Shown: positions 32,838 to 41,372 of the stretch, in pieces
How the letters are laid out: each line of letters begins with the position of its first letter
How positions within the stretch are numbered: the first letter of the stretch is position 1
NCBI GenBank assembly: GCA_934202525.1
Contig: CAKPYB010000014.1
Coordinates: 1 to 64,000, forward strand
Length of the DNA stretch: 64,000 nt
Direction: 5' to 3'
Source of the DNA: an uncultured Prevotella sp.
GTDB lineage: Bacteria > Bacteroidota > Bacteroidia > Bacteroidales > Bacteroidaceae
Notes under the pieces: generated by a model
What the model was told of the DNA's origin: nothing
Databases searched by the model: none
The model's input: only the letters and a program-made list of their open reading frames with translations
Translations under genes and position numbers: made by a program

Positions 32838-35723
32838 ATGGGAAAAACAGGGAGACTTTATCTGTGTGCATTGGCAACGGTGATTTTTGTGCTTGCATCT
32901 TGCAGTAGAAAGCACGAAATCTCGTTCACGGCTAAAGAGCGACATGAGATAGACAGCATCGTGAAGTCTTTGCACAGTATGGACAGGCTTGACAGTATTC
33001 ATCAAGCAATGCGCAAGCAACAGAATTTGCTCGGGCAGATAATCGTACTGCGCGAGTGGGGCAAGCAGTTGCGCAACGAAAGCCGTTTCGACGAGGCTCT
33101 GGAGAAACACGGCGAAGGATTGGAGCTTGCCGAACACGTGGGCGACACGCTTGAATGGGTGCAGGCGCTGAACAACATCGGCACCGACTACCGCCGCATG
33201 GGAATTCTCGATGCAGCGCAAAAGTACCACAAGAACGCACTGATAATGGCAGAAGAATGTTCTGACACATCGTTTACCGCATGCAAGAACCGCGTCATCT
33301 CGCTCAATGGACTTGCCAACGTCTATCTCACCGTCCAGAACTTTCACCTTGCCGACAGCTGTCTGCGACAAGCCCTTGCCGGCGAAAAATCACTCGGTAG
33401 CATCACGGGGCAAGCCATCAACTGCGCTAACCTCGGCTCTATATTTGAAACCAAAGGACAGACCGACTCTGCATGGATTTACTACAAAAAGTCAATGGAA
33501 CTCAACACCCAAGATGGCAATACGCTCGGCATAGCTCTCTGCCACACCTATTTCGGCAACCTCTATGAGAAGGCGCATCAACTTGACAAGGCCCTGGCGG
33601 AATACAACAAAGCCTACCACTTGATGAAGAGTTCCAAGGACCAATGGCACACGCTGAACTCGCTTATCGCTATCGCTGGAGTATATATAACCAAGGGAGA
33701 CTGCAAAAAGGCCGAAAGTTTTCTCACAAAGGCCAAGGACATCACCACAAGCATACACAGCACTGAGCATTTGGCACAAATATACGACCTTTACTGCAAA
33801 CTCTGCAAAAAACGTGGCGACTGGCGAAGTGCGCTGCTTGCCCATGAACGGTCGGCTGCGCTTCAAGACAGTCTCATCGACATGGAGAAGGTGAACCGCA
33901 TGCAAAGTGTCAGCTTCAATATTGAGCACGAACAGTATACACGACATGTCGCTACCGCCAACAACAAGATAACGCAAGAACGGTTGGCTCGCCATACAGG
34001 ATATGCCATTTTTGCAGTCATCATCTTCTTTCTTGCCGTCATCATCGGATTGCTCATCTATAACCGCAAGCTCAGCAAACGTGGCTATGAAGCGCTAAAG
34101 AAGCTCAACGACATGCGTGAAACATTCTTCCGCAACGTCACACACGAATTCCGCACACCGCTGACTGTTATCCTCGGACTGAGCCATGACTTGCAGAAGG
34201 ACAGCATAACAACGGATGAAGCACACGACATGGGCATGACCATCGAAAGGCAAGGCAACCGAATACTAAGACTTATCAATCAGTTGCTCGACATTTCAAA
34301 GATTCGTTCTGCCATCGGCAAGCCGGAATGGAGGAACGGCAATATTGTGGCATACATAAGCATGATAGTTGAGATGTTCGAGGATTATAGCCGGAAGCGT
34401 GACATTAAACTTCAGTTTATTCCCCATGAGAACGAGATATACACTGACTTTGTACCCGAATACATGAACAAGCTCATGAGTAATCTACTGTCGAATGCCA
34501 TAAAGTTTACGCCTGCTTTGGGAAAGGTAAGTATCAGCTTGTGGCGCAACGGCAGACGACTGCATATAGTCATAAGCGACACGGGGTGCGGCATATCAAA
34601 GGAGAACCTGCCACACATCTTCGAGGAATTCTATCAGGCTGACAATAACGAAGAAGCGGGAACAGGCATCGGCCTGGCGCTTGTCTATCAGATTGTGAAA
34701 CAACTTGACGGTACAATTTCCGTAGAGAGCACTGAGGGAAAAGGCACCACATTCCATATCGTGCTACAGATCAAAGCTGAAAGCAAAACGTCACACAGCA
34801 TCCACAAAGAAGAGCCGAAAGCAATTTCTCTTGGCAATGATACCCAGACTAACCATTTATCCGATTCCCCACATTTCGAGGAGTCAGTAGAGGGCTTGAT
34901 TGATAGCTCTGTCAAGGTTTCCATCCTCATCATTGAGGACAATGCCGATGTGGCAACATACATAGGCAGGCAACTCGGCATAAAGTATAATGTTCTTTAT
35001 GCCCGAAACGGCGAAGAAGGTTTTGACTTAGCCTGCAAGCAACTGCCTGATGCTATTGTTACCGACCTTATGATGCCGAAGATGGACGGAATGGAACTGA
35101 TGCGGAAGATACACAGCGACGAGCTGACAAGTCACATTCCCATTGTCGTTGTCACGGCAAGAGTCACCGAAGCCGACCGTCTCCGTGGTCTTGAGGCTGG
35201 AGCCGATGCTTATCTTACGAAGCCTTTCTGCAGCGATGAACTTCTCACTCGTATCGACAAATTGCTTGAACAGCGTACACGCCTGCAGAAGAAGTTCTCA
35301 CAGATGATCCTATCAAATGATGACAAGCCGAACACGCAAACACCATCTCCTGCCAGCGAGGTCAGAAGAGAGGAGCCTTTCGTCAACCGTGTCACCGACT
35401 GTATCTACGTCATTTTAAATTCAGGCAAGCTTGCCGATGTCAACACTGTTGCTGAACGACTTAACATGAGCTACAGCCAGTTCTATCGCAAGCTGACAGC
35501 AATCACGGGACTCACACCTGTGCAATATATTCAACGCACAAAGGTGGCGAAGGCAAAGCTTATGCTCACAAAACATCCAGAGATGAGTTTCAACGCTGTT
35601 GCCGACCAATGCGGGTTCACCGACTACTCAAATTTCGTGCGTGCCTTCCGCAATGTGCTAAATATTACTCCGACACAGTTCGTCAGACAAATAACCAACT
35701 CTCCGAAAGACGGACACTGTTAA
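32838..35723 (+). CDS. Hybrid two-component regulator (TPR sensor, kinase, receiver, AraC-type HTH)
   Basis: This 961-aa protein joins a whole signalling path. An N-terminal lipobox (LASC, Cys22) or signal anchor leads into a TPR sensor region (about 60-345). A membrane helix (about 387-410) is followed by HisKA with THEFRTP (His436), HATPase with NLLSNAIKF and GTGIGLAL, a receiver with IVTDLMMPKMDG (Asp743) and a C-terminal AraC HTH (about 860-955, TVAERLNMSYSQFYRKL...FTDYSNFVRAF). Such regulators control nearby outer-membrane gene sets in Bacteroidetes. The only envelope gene close by is the surface-protein gene on the opposite strand, which has plausible operator repeats. Confidence 0.93.
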   Translation: MGKTGRLYLCALATVIFVLASCSRKHEISFTAKERHEIDSIVKSLHSMDRLDSIHQAMRKQQNLLGQIIVLREWGKQLRNESRFDEALEKHGEGLELAEHVGDTLEWVQALNNIGTDYRRMGILDAAQKYHKNALIMAEECSDTSFTACKNRVISLNGLANVYLTVQNFHLADSCLRQALAGEKSLGSITGQAINCANLGSIFETKGQTDSAWIYYKKSMELNTQDGNTLGIALCHTYFGNLYEKAHQLDKALAEYNKAYHLMKSSKDQWHTLNSLIAIAGVYITKGDCKKAESFLTKAKDITTSIHSTEHLAQIYDLYCKLCKKRGDWRSALLAHERSAALQDSLIDMEKVNRMQSVSFNIEHEQYTRHVATANNKITQERLARHTGYAIFAVIIFFLAVIIGLLIYNRKLSKRGYEALKKLNDMRETFFRNVTHEFRTPLTVILGLSHDLQKDSITTDEAHDMGMTIERQGNRILRLINQLLDISKIRSAIGKPEWRNGNIVAYISMIVEMFEDYSRKRDIKLQFIPHENEIYTDFVPEYMNKLMSNLLSNAIKFTPALGKVSISLWRNGRRLHIVISDTGCGISKENLPHIFEEFYQADNNEEAGTGIGLALVYQIVKQLDGTISVESTEGKGTTFHIVLQIKAESKTSHSIHKEEPKAISLGNDTQTNHLSDSPHFEESVEGLIDSSVKVSILIIEDNADVATYIGRQLGIKYNVLYARNGEEGFDLACKQLPDAIVTDLMMPKMDGMELMRKIHSDELTSHIPIVVVTARVTEADRLRGLEAGADAYLTKPFCSDELLTRIDKLLEQRTRLQKKFSQMILSNDDKPNTQTPSPASEVRREEPFVNRVTDCIYVILNSGKLADVNTVAERLNMSYSQFYRKLTAITGLTPVQYIQRTKVAKAKLMLTKHPEMSFNAVADQCGFTDYSNFVRAFRNVLNITPTQFVRQITNSPKDGHC

Positions 35724-35764
35724 GCAGAACAATTGTTTTGCATAGCCGTCGGTGAAAGTAAAGC

Positions 35765-35816
35765 AAACTCGCAAAGATTGTACCCATGATTCCATGTGCA
35801 CAGTCTTTGCGAGTTT
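35765..35816. terminator. Long hairpin between convergent genes
   Basis: AAACTCGCAAAGA pairs with TCTTTGCGAGTTT (13 bp) and further inner CATG pairing is possible. It likely ends the regulator transcript and perhaps the converging one. Confidence 0.7.
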
Positions 35817-35856
35817 ATGGAGAGATGTCTAACCCCACTGATTTAATGCAAATTGC

Positions 35857-38079
35857 TTATCTTCTAATTATCTTACGTCCATTCTGAATGATGATACCTT
35901 TGTAATCACGGCCTACACGTTGTCCGGCTGTGTTGTACATCGGGGCGTTCTTGCCTACACCATTCACACCTTCAACTGAGTCAATTCCAGTAGGTAACAC
36001 CTGCTTTACCTTCACAGAGAATATTTTAGCCCCGTTGGTTGGTGCAGCCATAGCTCTTGTGCCCACTGCAGCCGAGGAATTGTTGGTGGTATAGAGATAA
36101 ACGTAGGAGTCTTGAGCAACGGTATAGCTGACGTTGGTCTCTTCCTGCGAACCAGAAGTGATGGTCTGCGGAGCGTCGGTGCCCACCTGCACGGCAACAG
36201 CCGTTGTGCCATAGGTCTGTGTCTCGACGGTGATGATGCCCTGTCCTTCTGGCACCATAAGAATCAATCCCGTGTAGCCATTGTCTGCGGCAACAGAGAT
36301 TGGGTTTTCAGACGATGCGATGGTTGCCATGTCGGTGTTGTTGGTAGTCTGGACAAGCACAAGTGAATTGTCTGTGCTGTCGTAATAGCCTGTTTGCTCA
36401 GAACCTGTGGTATTGATGTTGAAGTAAACGTTGTTGACGACTTGGTTGTTGAGGTCGGTGCTTTCGGTGATGTTGTTGGTGTCAACAACGTCGACAGCAT
36501 TGTTGCTGTCGGTGACTACAGGCGATATCTCGGTAGGCTTCGGTGAAGCGATGCCAATGATCGCCGTCAGCGCTGCGGCTCCCGTGGCGTCAACGATGTT
36601 TGAAAAACATTCTTTGTGATCCATGAAACTTACGAACCGGGCACCCTTTGGAGAGAGGATGGAAACGTTGTCGGAGAGATTGAGATTGAACACGCCATCA
36701 ATGGCATTCCTTCCGCCAGAAGCATGCAGAGTTGCATTGTCGATGGTCAGTGTTCCGTCAATCTTTCCTCCTCCAGCCTTAAAGTAGACACCAGTTCCAC
36801 TCTTTGTTGCGCCATTGGCTATGACCACGCAGTTTCTGATGGTGAGATTGGAAAGATATGCAAATATTGCCTCACTCTGAAGTCCGTTCACCGTCAACGT
36901 GTCGGTGCCATTGTTTTGCCCCTCTATAGTCAGCGTTGGGCCGTTTGGCGATGCCATACGCCCATCACCATAGTTGAAATCAATGCCGTAATTGCCGCCA
37001 GTGATTGTGCTATTGCCGTTGAGCATGATGGTGAGATTGTCACCATACGCCTTAATACCCTCATTAGCCTTGCCGCCAGGGTTGATGTTGGCATTGGTCA
37101 GCACCAATGCACCGCTCTTGGGGTCAATGGCTACGCTGCCTTTGTCGCACAATATATCATACATGTTGTCCTGTGTCACTTTCTCGCCTTGCACAAAGAG
37201 TGAGTTGGTCTGTATGTTGAATTGCGCCGTCAATGTCTGGCTGCGTGTCGTGCCATCTGTGACATAGGCAACAATGCCCGATGGCTCAGTCAGTTCCACT
37301 GGTCCTTCGTATTTCAAGACATCCGACGTGCGACTAAAGCCGTTCCCGCTGATGATGTAATAATAGATGTCGCCAGCCGTGTTCGGATTGGTAAGAGTAA
37401 CCCTTACGGCCTGTGTGAACACATTGGCATCGGGGGTGTAGCTGGTGCTGTCGGCAGACAATACCGGTGCGTTGTAGCCTACGTTCGGTTCGAGTCCCTC
37501 TTCAATAGTGGTAAAGAATCTCCATGGAGCAAAGTTGCTGTAATAGGGCTTGCTTCCAAAGGGCACGTTCAAGACTGCATTGTGATAGATGTAAAGGCTG
37601 GAGCGCTCTCGCCACAAGAAGTCACTGTCGCTATTGAAGAGTGCATACCCTGTACTGACAGGATACGCACGCTTGCTTACGACCTTCTCCAGATTGAAAC
37701 AATGACAGAAAGACTGCTCCCCGTAGTCGTACAGCGTCTCTGGCAAGATGAGCACCTTGAATTTCTTCTTGCCGAAAGAATGGCCATATATGCCACTGGG
37801 CACAGAAGTCACCTTATATGTGGTTTCGCCCACGTTGACATATCCTGGTATGTCCAGCGTGTCAGTATAGCCATAGGCATTGTCCACGGTCAATGAATCA
37901 GAGCCATGAACATAGAAACAAAATGTCACGCCATTGACTGTAGCATAGACACTGTCACCACTCAATGTTCCCGTTACATTCTCTTGTGCCGAAGCCGGAG
38001 ACAGGCAGACGGCGAGTAGCAGAGCTAAGAGGATTCCACGAAGTCTGCCATGATGTTGCTGTTTTAAAGTTGTTGTCAT
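35857..38079 (-). CDS. Secreted surface protein with LRR, chitobiase-C-like domain and sorting tail
   Basis: The 740-aa protein has a signal peptide (LLALLLAVCLSPASAQ). A BspA-like segment (SVPSGIYGHSFGKKKFK; ILPETLYDYGEQSF) is followed by a chitobiase C-terminal-like fold (APVLSADSTSYTPDANVF). A long beta-rich stretch with many short N/T/G repeats (about 300-490) looks like a beta-helix. The C-terminus 'MYNTAGQRVGRDYKGIIIQ' is typical of Prevotella type IX sorting tails. Function unknown; adhesion or glycan binding is likely. Direct repeats lie just upstream of its promoter. Confidence 0.75.
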   Translation of the reverse strand: MTTTLKQQHHGRLRGILLALLLAVCLSPASAQENVTGTLSGDSVYATVNGVTFCFYVHGSDSLTVDNAYGYTDTLDIPGYVNVGETTYKVTSVPSGIYGHSFGKKKFKVLILPETLYDYGEQSFCHCFNLEKVVSKRAYPVSTGYALFNSDSDFLWRERSSLYIYHNAVLNVPFGSKPYYSNFAPWRFFTTIEEGLEPNVGYNAPVLSADSTSYTPDANVFTQAVRVTLTNPNTAGDIYYYIISGNGFSRTSDVLKYEGPVELTEPSGIVAYVTDGTTRSQTLTAQFNIQTNSLFVQGEKVTQDNMYDILCDKGSVAIDPKSGALVLTNANINPGGKANEGIKAYGDNLTIMLNGNSTITGGNYGIDFNYGDGRMASPNGPTLTIEGQNNGTDTLTVNGLQSEAIFAYLSNLTIRNCVVIANGATKSGTGVYFKAGGGKIDGTLTIDNATLHASGGRNAIDGVFNLNLSDNVSILSPKGARFVSFMDHKECFSNIVDATGAAALTAIIGIASPKPTEISPVVTDSNNAVDVVDTNNITESTDLNNQVVNNVYFNINTTGSEQTGYYDSTDNSLVLVQTTNNTDMATIASSENPISVAADNGYTGLILMVPEGQGIITVETQTYGTTAVAVQVGTDAPQTITSGSQEETNVSYTVAQDSYVYLYTTNNSSAAVGTRAMAAPTNGAKIFSVKVKQVLPTGIDSVEGVNGVGKNAPMYNTAGQRVGRDYKGIIIQNGRKIIRR

Positions 38080-38136
38080 AATACAATATATTTTTATGTG
38101 AATAATAGACTAAGTCCATACCATAATAAGATGCTG

Positions 38137-38144
38137 CAAAATTA
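38137..38144 (-). promoter_or_regulatory. -7 element for the surface protein
   Basis: Minus-strand TAATTTTG at 38144-38137. No canonical -33, as expected of an activator-dependent promoter. Leader about 50 bases. Confidence 0.5.
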
Positions 38145-38185
38145 TGAAAAAATGTCGGATACTCTATTACAGAATCTTTCAACTT

Positions 38186-38235
38186 TCTTGCGAAATCTTG
38201 CAAAATGCACATGAACCATCTTGCGAAACCTTGCA
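38186..38235. promoter_or_regulatory. Putative operator: two 17-bp direct repeats
   Basis: TCTTGCGAAATCTTGCA (38186-38202) and TCTTGCGAAACCTTGCA (38219-38235) are 33 bases apart, three helical turns. Each holds two CTTGC half-sites about 10 bases apart. They sit directly upstream of where -33 would be. Binding by the neighbouring AraC-type regulator is inferred. Confidence 0.6.
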
Positions 38236-38494
38236 CATAGACTTAGCCAATGCCTATAAACAAAAGGATTTTCTGTGACATATTTACGTTGTTTAACAAT
38301 CGTCATTATGAAAGTAAAAATAGATATTGAGAGTCAATTATAGAAACTCTTATCCTGATGTGGATTTTAAGGTAGTGACAAGGGATTATTTTGGAACCTT
38401 CTTGCTGTAAGGTAGAATCTTCTTGTTGTAAATATAAATAGTTGAAGTCTTAAAGGCAGGTGTTACCACCATTAGTGCCTTTTATATAACAAAC
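38236..38494. other. Intergenic with a 21-bp tandem duplicate
   Basis: No gene seen. CTTCTTGCTGTAAGG... (38398-38418) is followed directly by a diverged copy (CTTCTTGTTGTAAAT..., 38419-38439). Confidence 0.5.
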
Positions 38495-38548
38495 AATGCA
38501 CCATGCCAAAATGGTGGAGCTTTGTCCCATTTTTTTGCATGGTGCATT
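38495..38548 (-). terminator. Hairpin after the DUF6398 gene
   Basis: AATGCACCATGC pairs perfectly with GCATGGTGCATT, and inner AAAATGG/CCATTTT extends the stem. Likely transcript end for the DUF6398 gene. Confidence 0.6.
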
Positions 38549-38592
38549 GCTGTTGGCAAGGAATGCCCGTAATGTAGCCTTGTCTTTTGACT

Positions 38593-39000
38593 TTAGTCGA
38601 AGAAGAAAAATCCATTTGACATTCGAAGACGATTGAAAGGATTGTTTGTGGCAATCTCTTTCAATGAAAAGTTGGGATCGAATACTTGACTTATCTTCAG
38701 CAAGTCTTTTATCGTCCTCGACTTTTGCGCCGTGGTTGAGTTGCTTGTGCCAAAATATTCACAGATGTCATTCGATGTCAAGCTTAGTCGGGAGTCCTTG
38801 CAGAATATGAAGTTGATGCTGCATATTGTGTAAACAACTGCAGCTGCCCAAATCTCTAATCTTCCAGACTGGAGAGAATTGGTGCGTTTCCTTCCAAGTT
38901 TCTGTATCAGCTGGGTGCATAGTGTGGCACAGTCCTCGTCCAACTTCTCGTTGCAGAAGTTCACAGCAAGTTCTATTACCTTCGCTTCTCTTTCTTTCAA
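38593..39000 (-). CDS. DUF6398-type protein
   Basis: This 135-aa protein fits what I know of DUF6398: FCNEKLDEDCATLCTQLIQKLGRKR, then 'GRLEIWAAAVVYTICSINFIF', a helix-turn-helix-like ICEYFGTSNSTTAQKSRTIKDLL, and 'NPFNRLRMSNGFFF'. The domain is complete but there is no ATG; the frame opens with TTG 39000 directly after gene debris, so the start or the N-terminus may have been altered. Function unknown; the HTH-like part suggests nucleic-acid binding. Confidence 0.65.
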   Translation of the reverse strand: MKEREAKVIELAVNFCNEKLDEDCATLCTQLIQKLGRKRTNSLQSGRLEIWAAAVVYTICSINFIFCKDSRLSLTSNDICEYFGTSNSTTAQKSRTIKDLLKISQVFDPNFSLKEIATNNPFNRLRMSNGFFFFD

Positions 39001-39025
39001 TTTTTCTTATGCCTATTAATTTTAT

Positions 39026-39183
39026 TCAATAATCTTCACCTCGAATGGCTCGTGCGTCAGTGATGAGATGACACGGAGTATCTTGTACTTGTCTTTGACG
39101 GTGACAGGCACGATGAGCCATTTGCGTCGCAAAGCTCTGTGCTATCTCGTTTGTGATTCTATTATTTTCCCATCGGTCTTGGA
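39026..39183 (-). pseudogene. Unassigned gene debris
   Basis: One minus frame reads WLIVPVTVKDKYKILRVISS...FEVKIIE and then stops, which looks like the C-terminus of a lost protein. I cannot name it. Confidence 0.35.
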
Positions 39184-39351
39184 GCAAACTCTGTATGTAG
39201 GGTCTCCATCGGATGCTCTTTGAGGTCGATGAGGATATTGGGCACATTGCCATTGGCGATAATCACCTTGATGCCGGCATTCAGCATTCTTGCTATCAAG
39301 CCCGATAATTCATCGTTATCGGTAAACATCAACTCGGTGAGGCAGACGGTA
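39184..39351 (-). pseudogene. proB fragment with internal deletion
   Basis: The minus strand reads ITELMFTDNDELSGLIA-type sequence (TVCLTELMFTDNDELSGL), then RMLNAGIKVIIANGN and LKEHPMETLHTEF. This matches two separate parts of the intact ProB at 49.4 kb; the segment between 'MMNAD' and 'VANAGIK' is missing, joined at a shared 'NA'. It is fused to the ATPase fragment. Confidence 0.8.
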
Positions 39352-39364
39352 TAATTCTCTTCTT

Positions 39365-39561
39365 CCTAGAGATAGAAGAAGGTATTCTTGAAGAGTCCCG
39401 TTTTGCCAATTCTACGAGGAGAGATAAGTGTTACGTTCCTGCCGTTCTTCAGATGAGATAAAAGGGTAGCAGTCTCTACTTCTCGATCGCAGAAATACTC
39501 AGAACTTTCATATCCTTTGGTAAATGAAAAGATTTTCTAATTTCTTGTTACTTAGTTTTAT
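39365..39561 (-). pseudogene. N-terminal fragment of an ATP-binding protein
   Basis: It reads KLSNKKLENLFIYQRYES...YFCDRE, LSHLKNGRNVTLISPRRIGKTGLFKNTFFYL, then TAG and proB-like sequence. It matches residues 1-65 of the intact ATPase gene at 41.4-42.6 kb, including the P-loop. The start codon is ATA instead of ATG. Confidence 0.8.
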
Positions 39562-39601
39562 TCGCCATTACATCTTTTGTGTTACAGCCTTATTGTAAAG
39601 G

Positions 39602-39678
39602 CAAAGGTACAACTATTTCTTGAATATGCAAAAGAAAATGGCAGAAAGTTGAGGTACATACTCAACTTTCTGCCATTT
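39602..39678 (-). promoter_or_regulatory. Promoter -7 and terminator, copy of the 42.6-kb intergenic
   Basis: Minus TACCTTTG (39609-39602) is preceded by a perfect 18-bp hairpin (39636-39653 with 39661-39678) that ends the lipoprotein gene. Both parts recur before the intact ATPase gene (42621-42697). Confidence 0.75.
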
Positions 39679-39695
39679 ATGATGCAATCTTTTGA

Positions 39696-40169
39696 TTATT
39701 TAATCTTCTTGAATGTGATAGTACTAGGATATGAGGCGTTGCCATCCAGATTGTATTTTAAAACCATAGTTGTCGAATTAATACTCTGTATGGTATAAAC
39801 ATCTAAAACGTTGACGCCATCTTCTTCGTATGTAGTTAATTTGTTGCCTGAGATTTTATAGCCTTCTCCGGAACACTCTATTTTCCATTTGCTTTCTGTC
39901 CAAACATATTCATTAAAGGTGCCACCTTGCTTGAATTCGAAAGAGATAGCATCGTCAATGTCAATGTCCTTGTCTACTTTGACAGGCTTGTCTTCGTCTT
40001 TGTCCCAATCGTAGCCTGAAACATGAGTTGGTTGCCATATTCCAATAATGCTGGTCTGGATGTCCTCTGCGGAAGGAGTGTCGTCATCATCCGATGAACA
40101 TGCGGTGAAAGACACCATTGCAAACAAGGCGAAAAGAATCGCCAAAAGAGAAAAATGTAACTTTTCCAT
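39696..40169 (-). CDS. Surface lipoprotein, lipocalin-like
   Basis: The 157-aa protein has a lipoprotein signal (ALFAMVSFTAC, Cys24) followed by SSDDDD, which fits the Bacteroidetes lipoprotein export signal for the outer face. The rest (IIGIWQPTHVSGYDWD...LVLKYNLDGNA...STITFKKIK) resembles small lipocalin-like domains. Ligand unknown. It has a very long leader with competing hairpins, driven by a perfect promoter, so it is probably regulated at the RNA level. Confidence 0.8.
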   Translation of the reverse strand: MEKLHFSLLAILFALFAMVSFTACSSDDDDTPSAEDIQTSIIGIWQPTHVSGYDWDKDEDKPVKVDKDIDIDDAISFEFKQGGTFNEYVWTESKWKIECSGEGYKISGNKLTTYEEDGVNVLDVYTIQSINSTTMVLKYNLDGNASYPSTITFKKIK

Positions 40170-40476
40170 AAAATTTGCCCGTTATGCCGATAGCTAAGCT
40201 TTTAATGTTATTAAATTAGTTGACTGGATAGATTGCGAAGCCATCGTTCTACATAACCTACGGATACAAACACGTGGACGAAACTTGTCCAAATTGCAGC
40301 CGTAGGAAAAGCTGATTAGAACAACAAGTAACGCCCACGATATAGCGGACGTTCACTATCTGTCGTTTCTAATGCTCTTTTTGAAATTTCCTACGTTCCA
40401 ATTTGCATGACCGAATAGCAAACGCTAATTTAACCATCAAAAATATGGAAGTCCTCACAATAGTGTGATTCGATTC
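40170..40476 (-). ncRNA. Structured ~300-nt leader with competing hairpins
   Basis: On the minus strand, segment A (CGTAGGAAA, 40395-40387) can pair with B (TTTCCTACG, 40309-40301), and B (CCTACGG, 40306-40300) can pair with C (CCGTAGG, 40263-40257). The two pairings exclude each other. Within the A-B stem, ATTAGAA/TTCTAAT and GATAG/CTATC pairs add helices. A mapped-looking promoter sits just upstream and the lipoprotein ATG just downstream. I propose a switch or attenuator; I recognise no named riboswitch class. Confidence 0.5.
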
Positions 40477-40482
40477 CAACTG

Positions 40483-40513
40483 CAAAGATAAGGATAATTC
40501 TTGAAATAGCAAA
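40483..40513 (-). promoter_or_regulatory. Promoter for the lipoprotein leader
   Basis: Minus-strand TTTG at 40513-40510 and TATCTTTG at 40490-40483, exactly 19 bases apart. Confidence 0.75.
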
Positions 40514-40811
40514 ATAAAACCCAGAATTTTTAAAGGAAAAGTTTTCTTTTTGCCTTGCTTCTATTCTTCTTTAGTTTATCTTCACTGCCCATTTGCTTAT
40601 CTTTTAATGTCAAAGGATAGTTCTATGATGAACGTTCTTTGCTCTATCTGATGAGTTATTTGTATATTGTTGATGATGTGATTATGGAATTACAATCAGC
40701 TGATGGACCTCACAGAATTTATAAGTAGAATTCTTCTAATTTGGAATTCTACGACTATGGCTACTGTATTTGAGGCGTTTGCTGCCATAGTTGTTCTACT
40801 AAGATTTTGTT
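40514..40811. other. Intergenic, no gene seen
   Basis: AT-rich, no ORF or strong hairpin apart from GAATTCTTCTAATTTGGAATTC near 40730-40751. The last 22 bases (GTTGTTCTACTAAGATTTTG...) look like a diverged first unit of the array that follows. Confidence 0.4.
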
Positions 40812-41141
40812 GTTGTACAACTACAAGGTGTAAGGTTGTACGACTATAGGGTGTAAGGTTGTACGACTATAGGGTGTAAAGTTGTACGACTATAAGGTGT
40901 GTTGTTGTACAACAATAAGGTGTTGCCACTATAGTCAGCAGATGTGCTGACTGCAGTCGGCAGACCTGCTGACTAGGCTCAGCAGAGCTGCTGAGCCTAG
41001 TGACAAACTCCGAGAAGCAGTATTCTCTTACCCAAGAAGAAGTATCCGCTGCCCCGAGAAACTATCTCCGTTAACCCGAGATGCTATATCAGTAAGTTTA
41101 TTCAACCATATTCTCTGGCTTAATCAACCATATTCTCTGGC
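40812..41141. repeat. Composite array of 22/23-bp tandem units, four families
   Basis: Family A: five 23-bp units (40812-40926, GTTGTACGACTATAGGG...). Family B: three 22-bp units (40928-40993, ACTATAGTCAGCAGATG...). After 16 bases, family C: four 22-bp units (41010-41097, CCGAGAAGCAGTATTCTC...). Family D: two 22-bp units (41098-41141, TTATTCAACCATATTCTC...). Almost every unit contains its own short dyad: GTTGTACAAC in A, CAGCA..TGCTG in B, GAGAA..TTCTC in C, CCA..TGG in D. The third B unit forms a perfect 12-bp hairpin (40973-41000). No spacers, so not CRISPR; period not a multiple of 3, so not coding. Confidence 0.85.
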
Positions 41142-41162
41142 TTGTTAAAGCAGTTAGGGAAT

Positions 41163-41345
41163 CTACATATCCATAGTGTAGTTGTGGAGATATTCCCAAG
41201 CATCGTTCAAATCACGCAAAGGGAGGCGCTCTTTTACGAGCTTTATCTTTAATGCCTTGCAGAATGCTTTCAGAACAGATTCTGTTGCAAGGTCGGGAAC
41301 GGAAATCTGCAAAGGACAACGGCATTGCCCCATGGTCGTAATCAT
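41163..41345 (-). CDS. Possible small protein (60 aa)
   Basis: The frame starts ATGATTACGACCATG and ends DLNDAWEYLHNYTMDM. It is mixed-composition and plausibly helical, and lies downstream of the ATPase gene on the same strand. I know no family. It may be another gene fragment, as are several neighbours. Confidence 0.35.
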   Translation of the reverse strand: MITTMGQCRCPLQISVPDLATESVLKAFCKALKIKLVKERLPLRDLNDAWEYLHNYTMDM

Positions 41346-41372
41346 TGTAAGATGTACGGCTTTCTAGGAGAG

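Noticed and set aside
40812..41141. CRISPR array
   Set aside because: Units are contiguous with no unique spacers and no cas genes are present.
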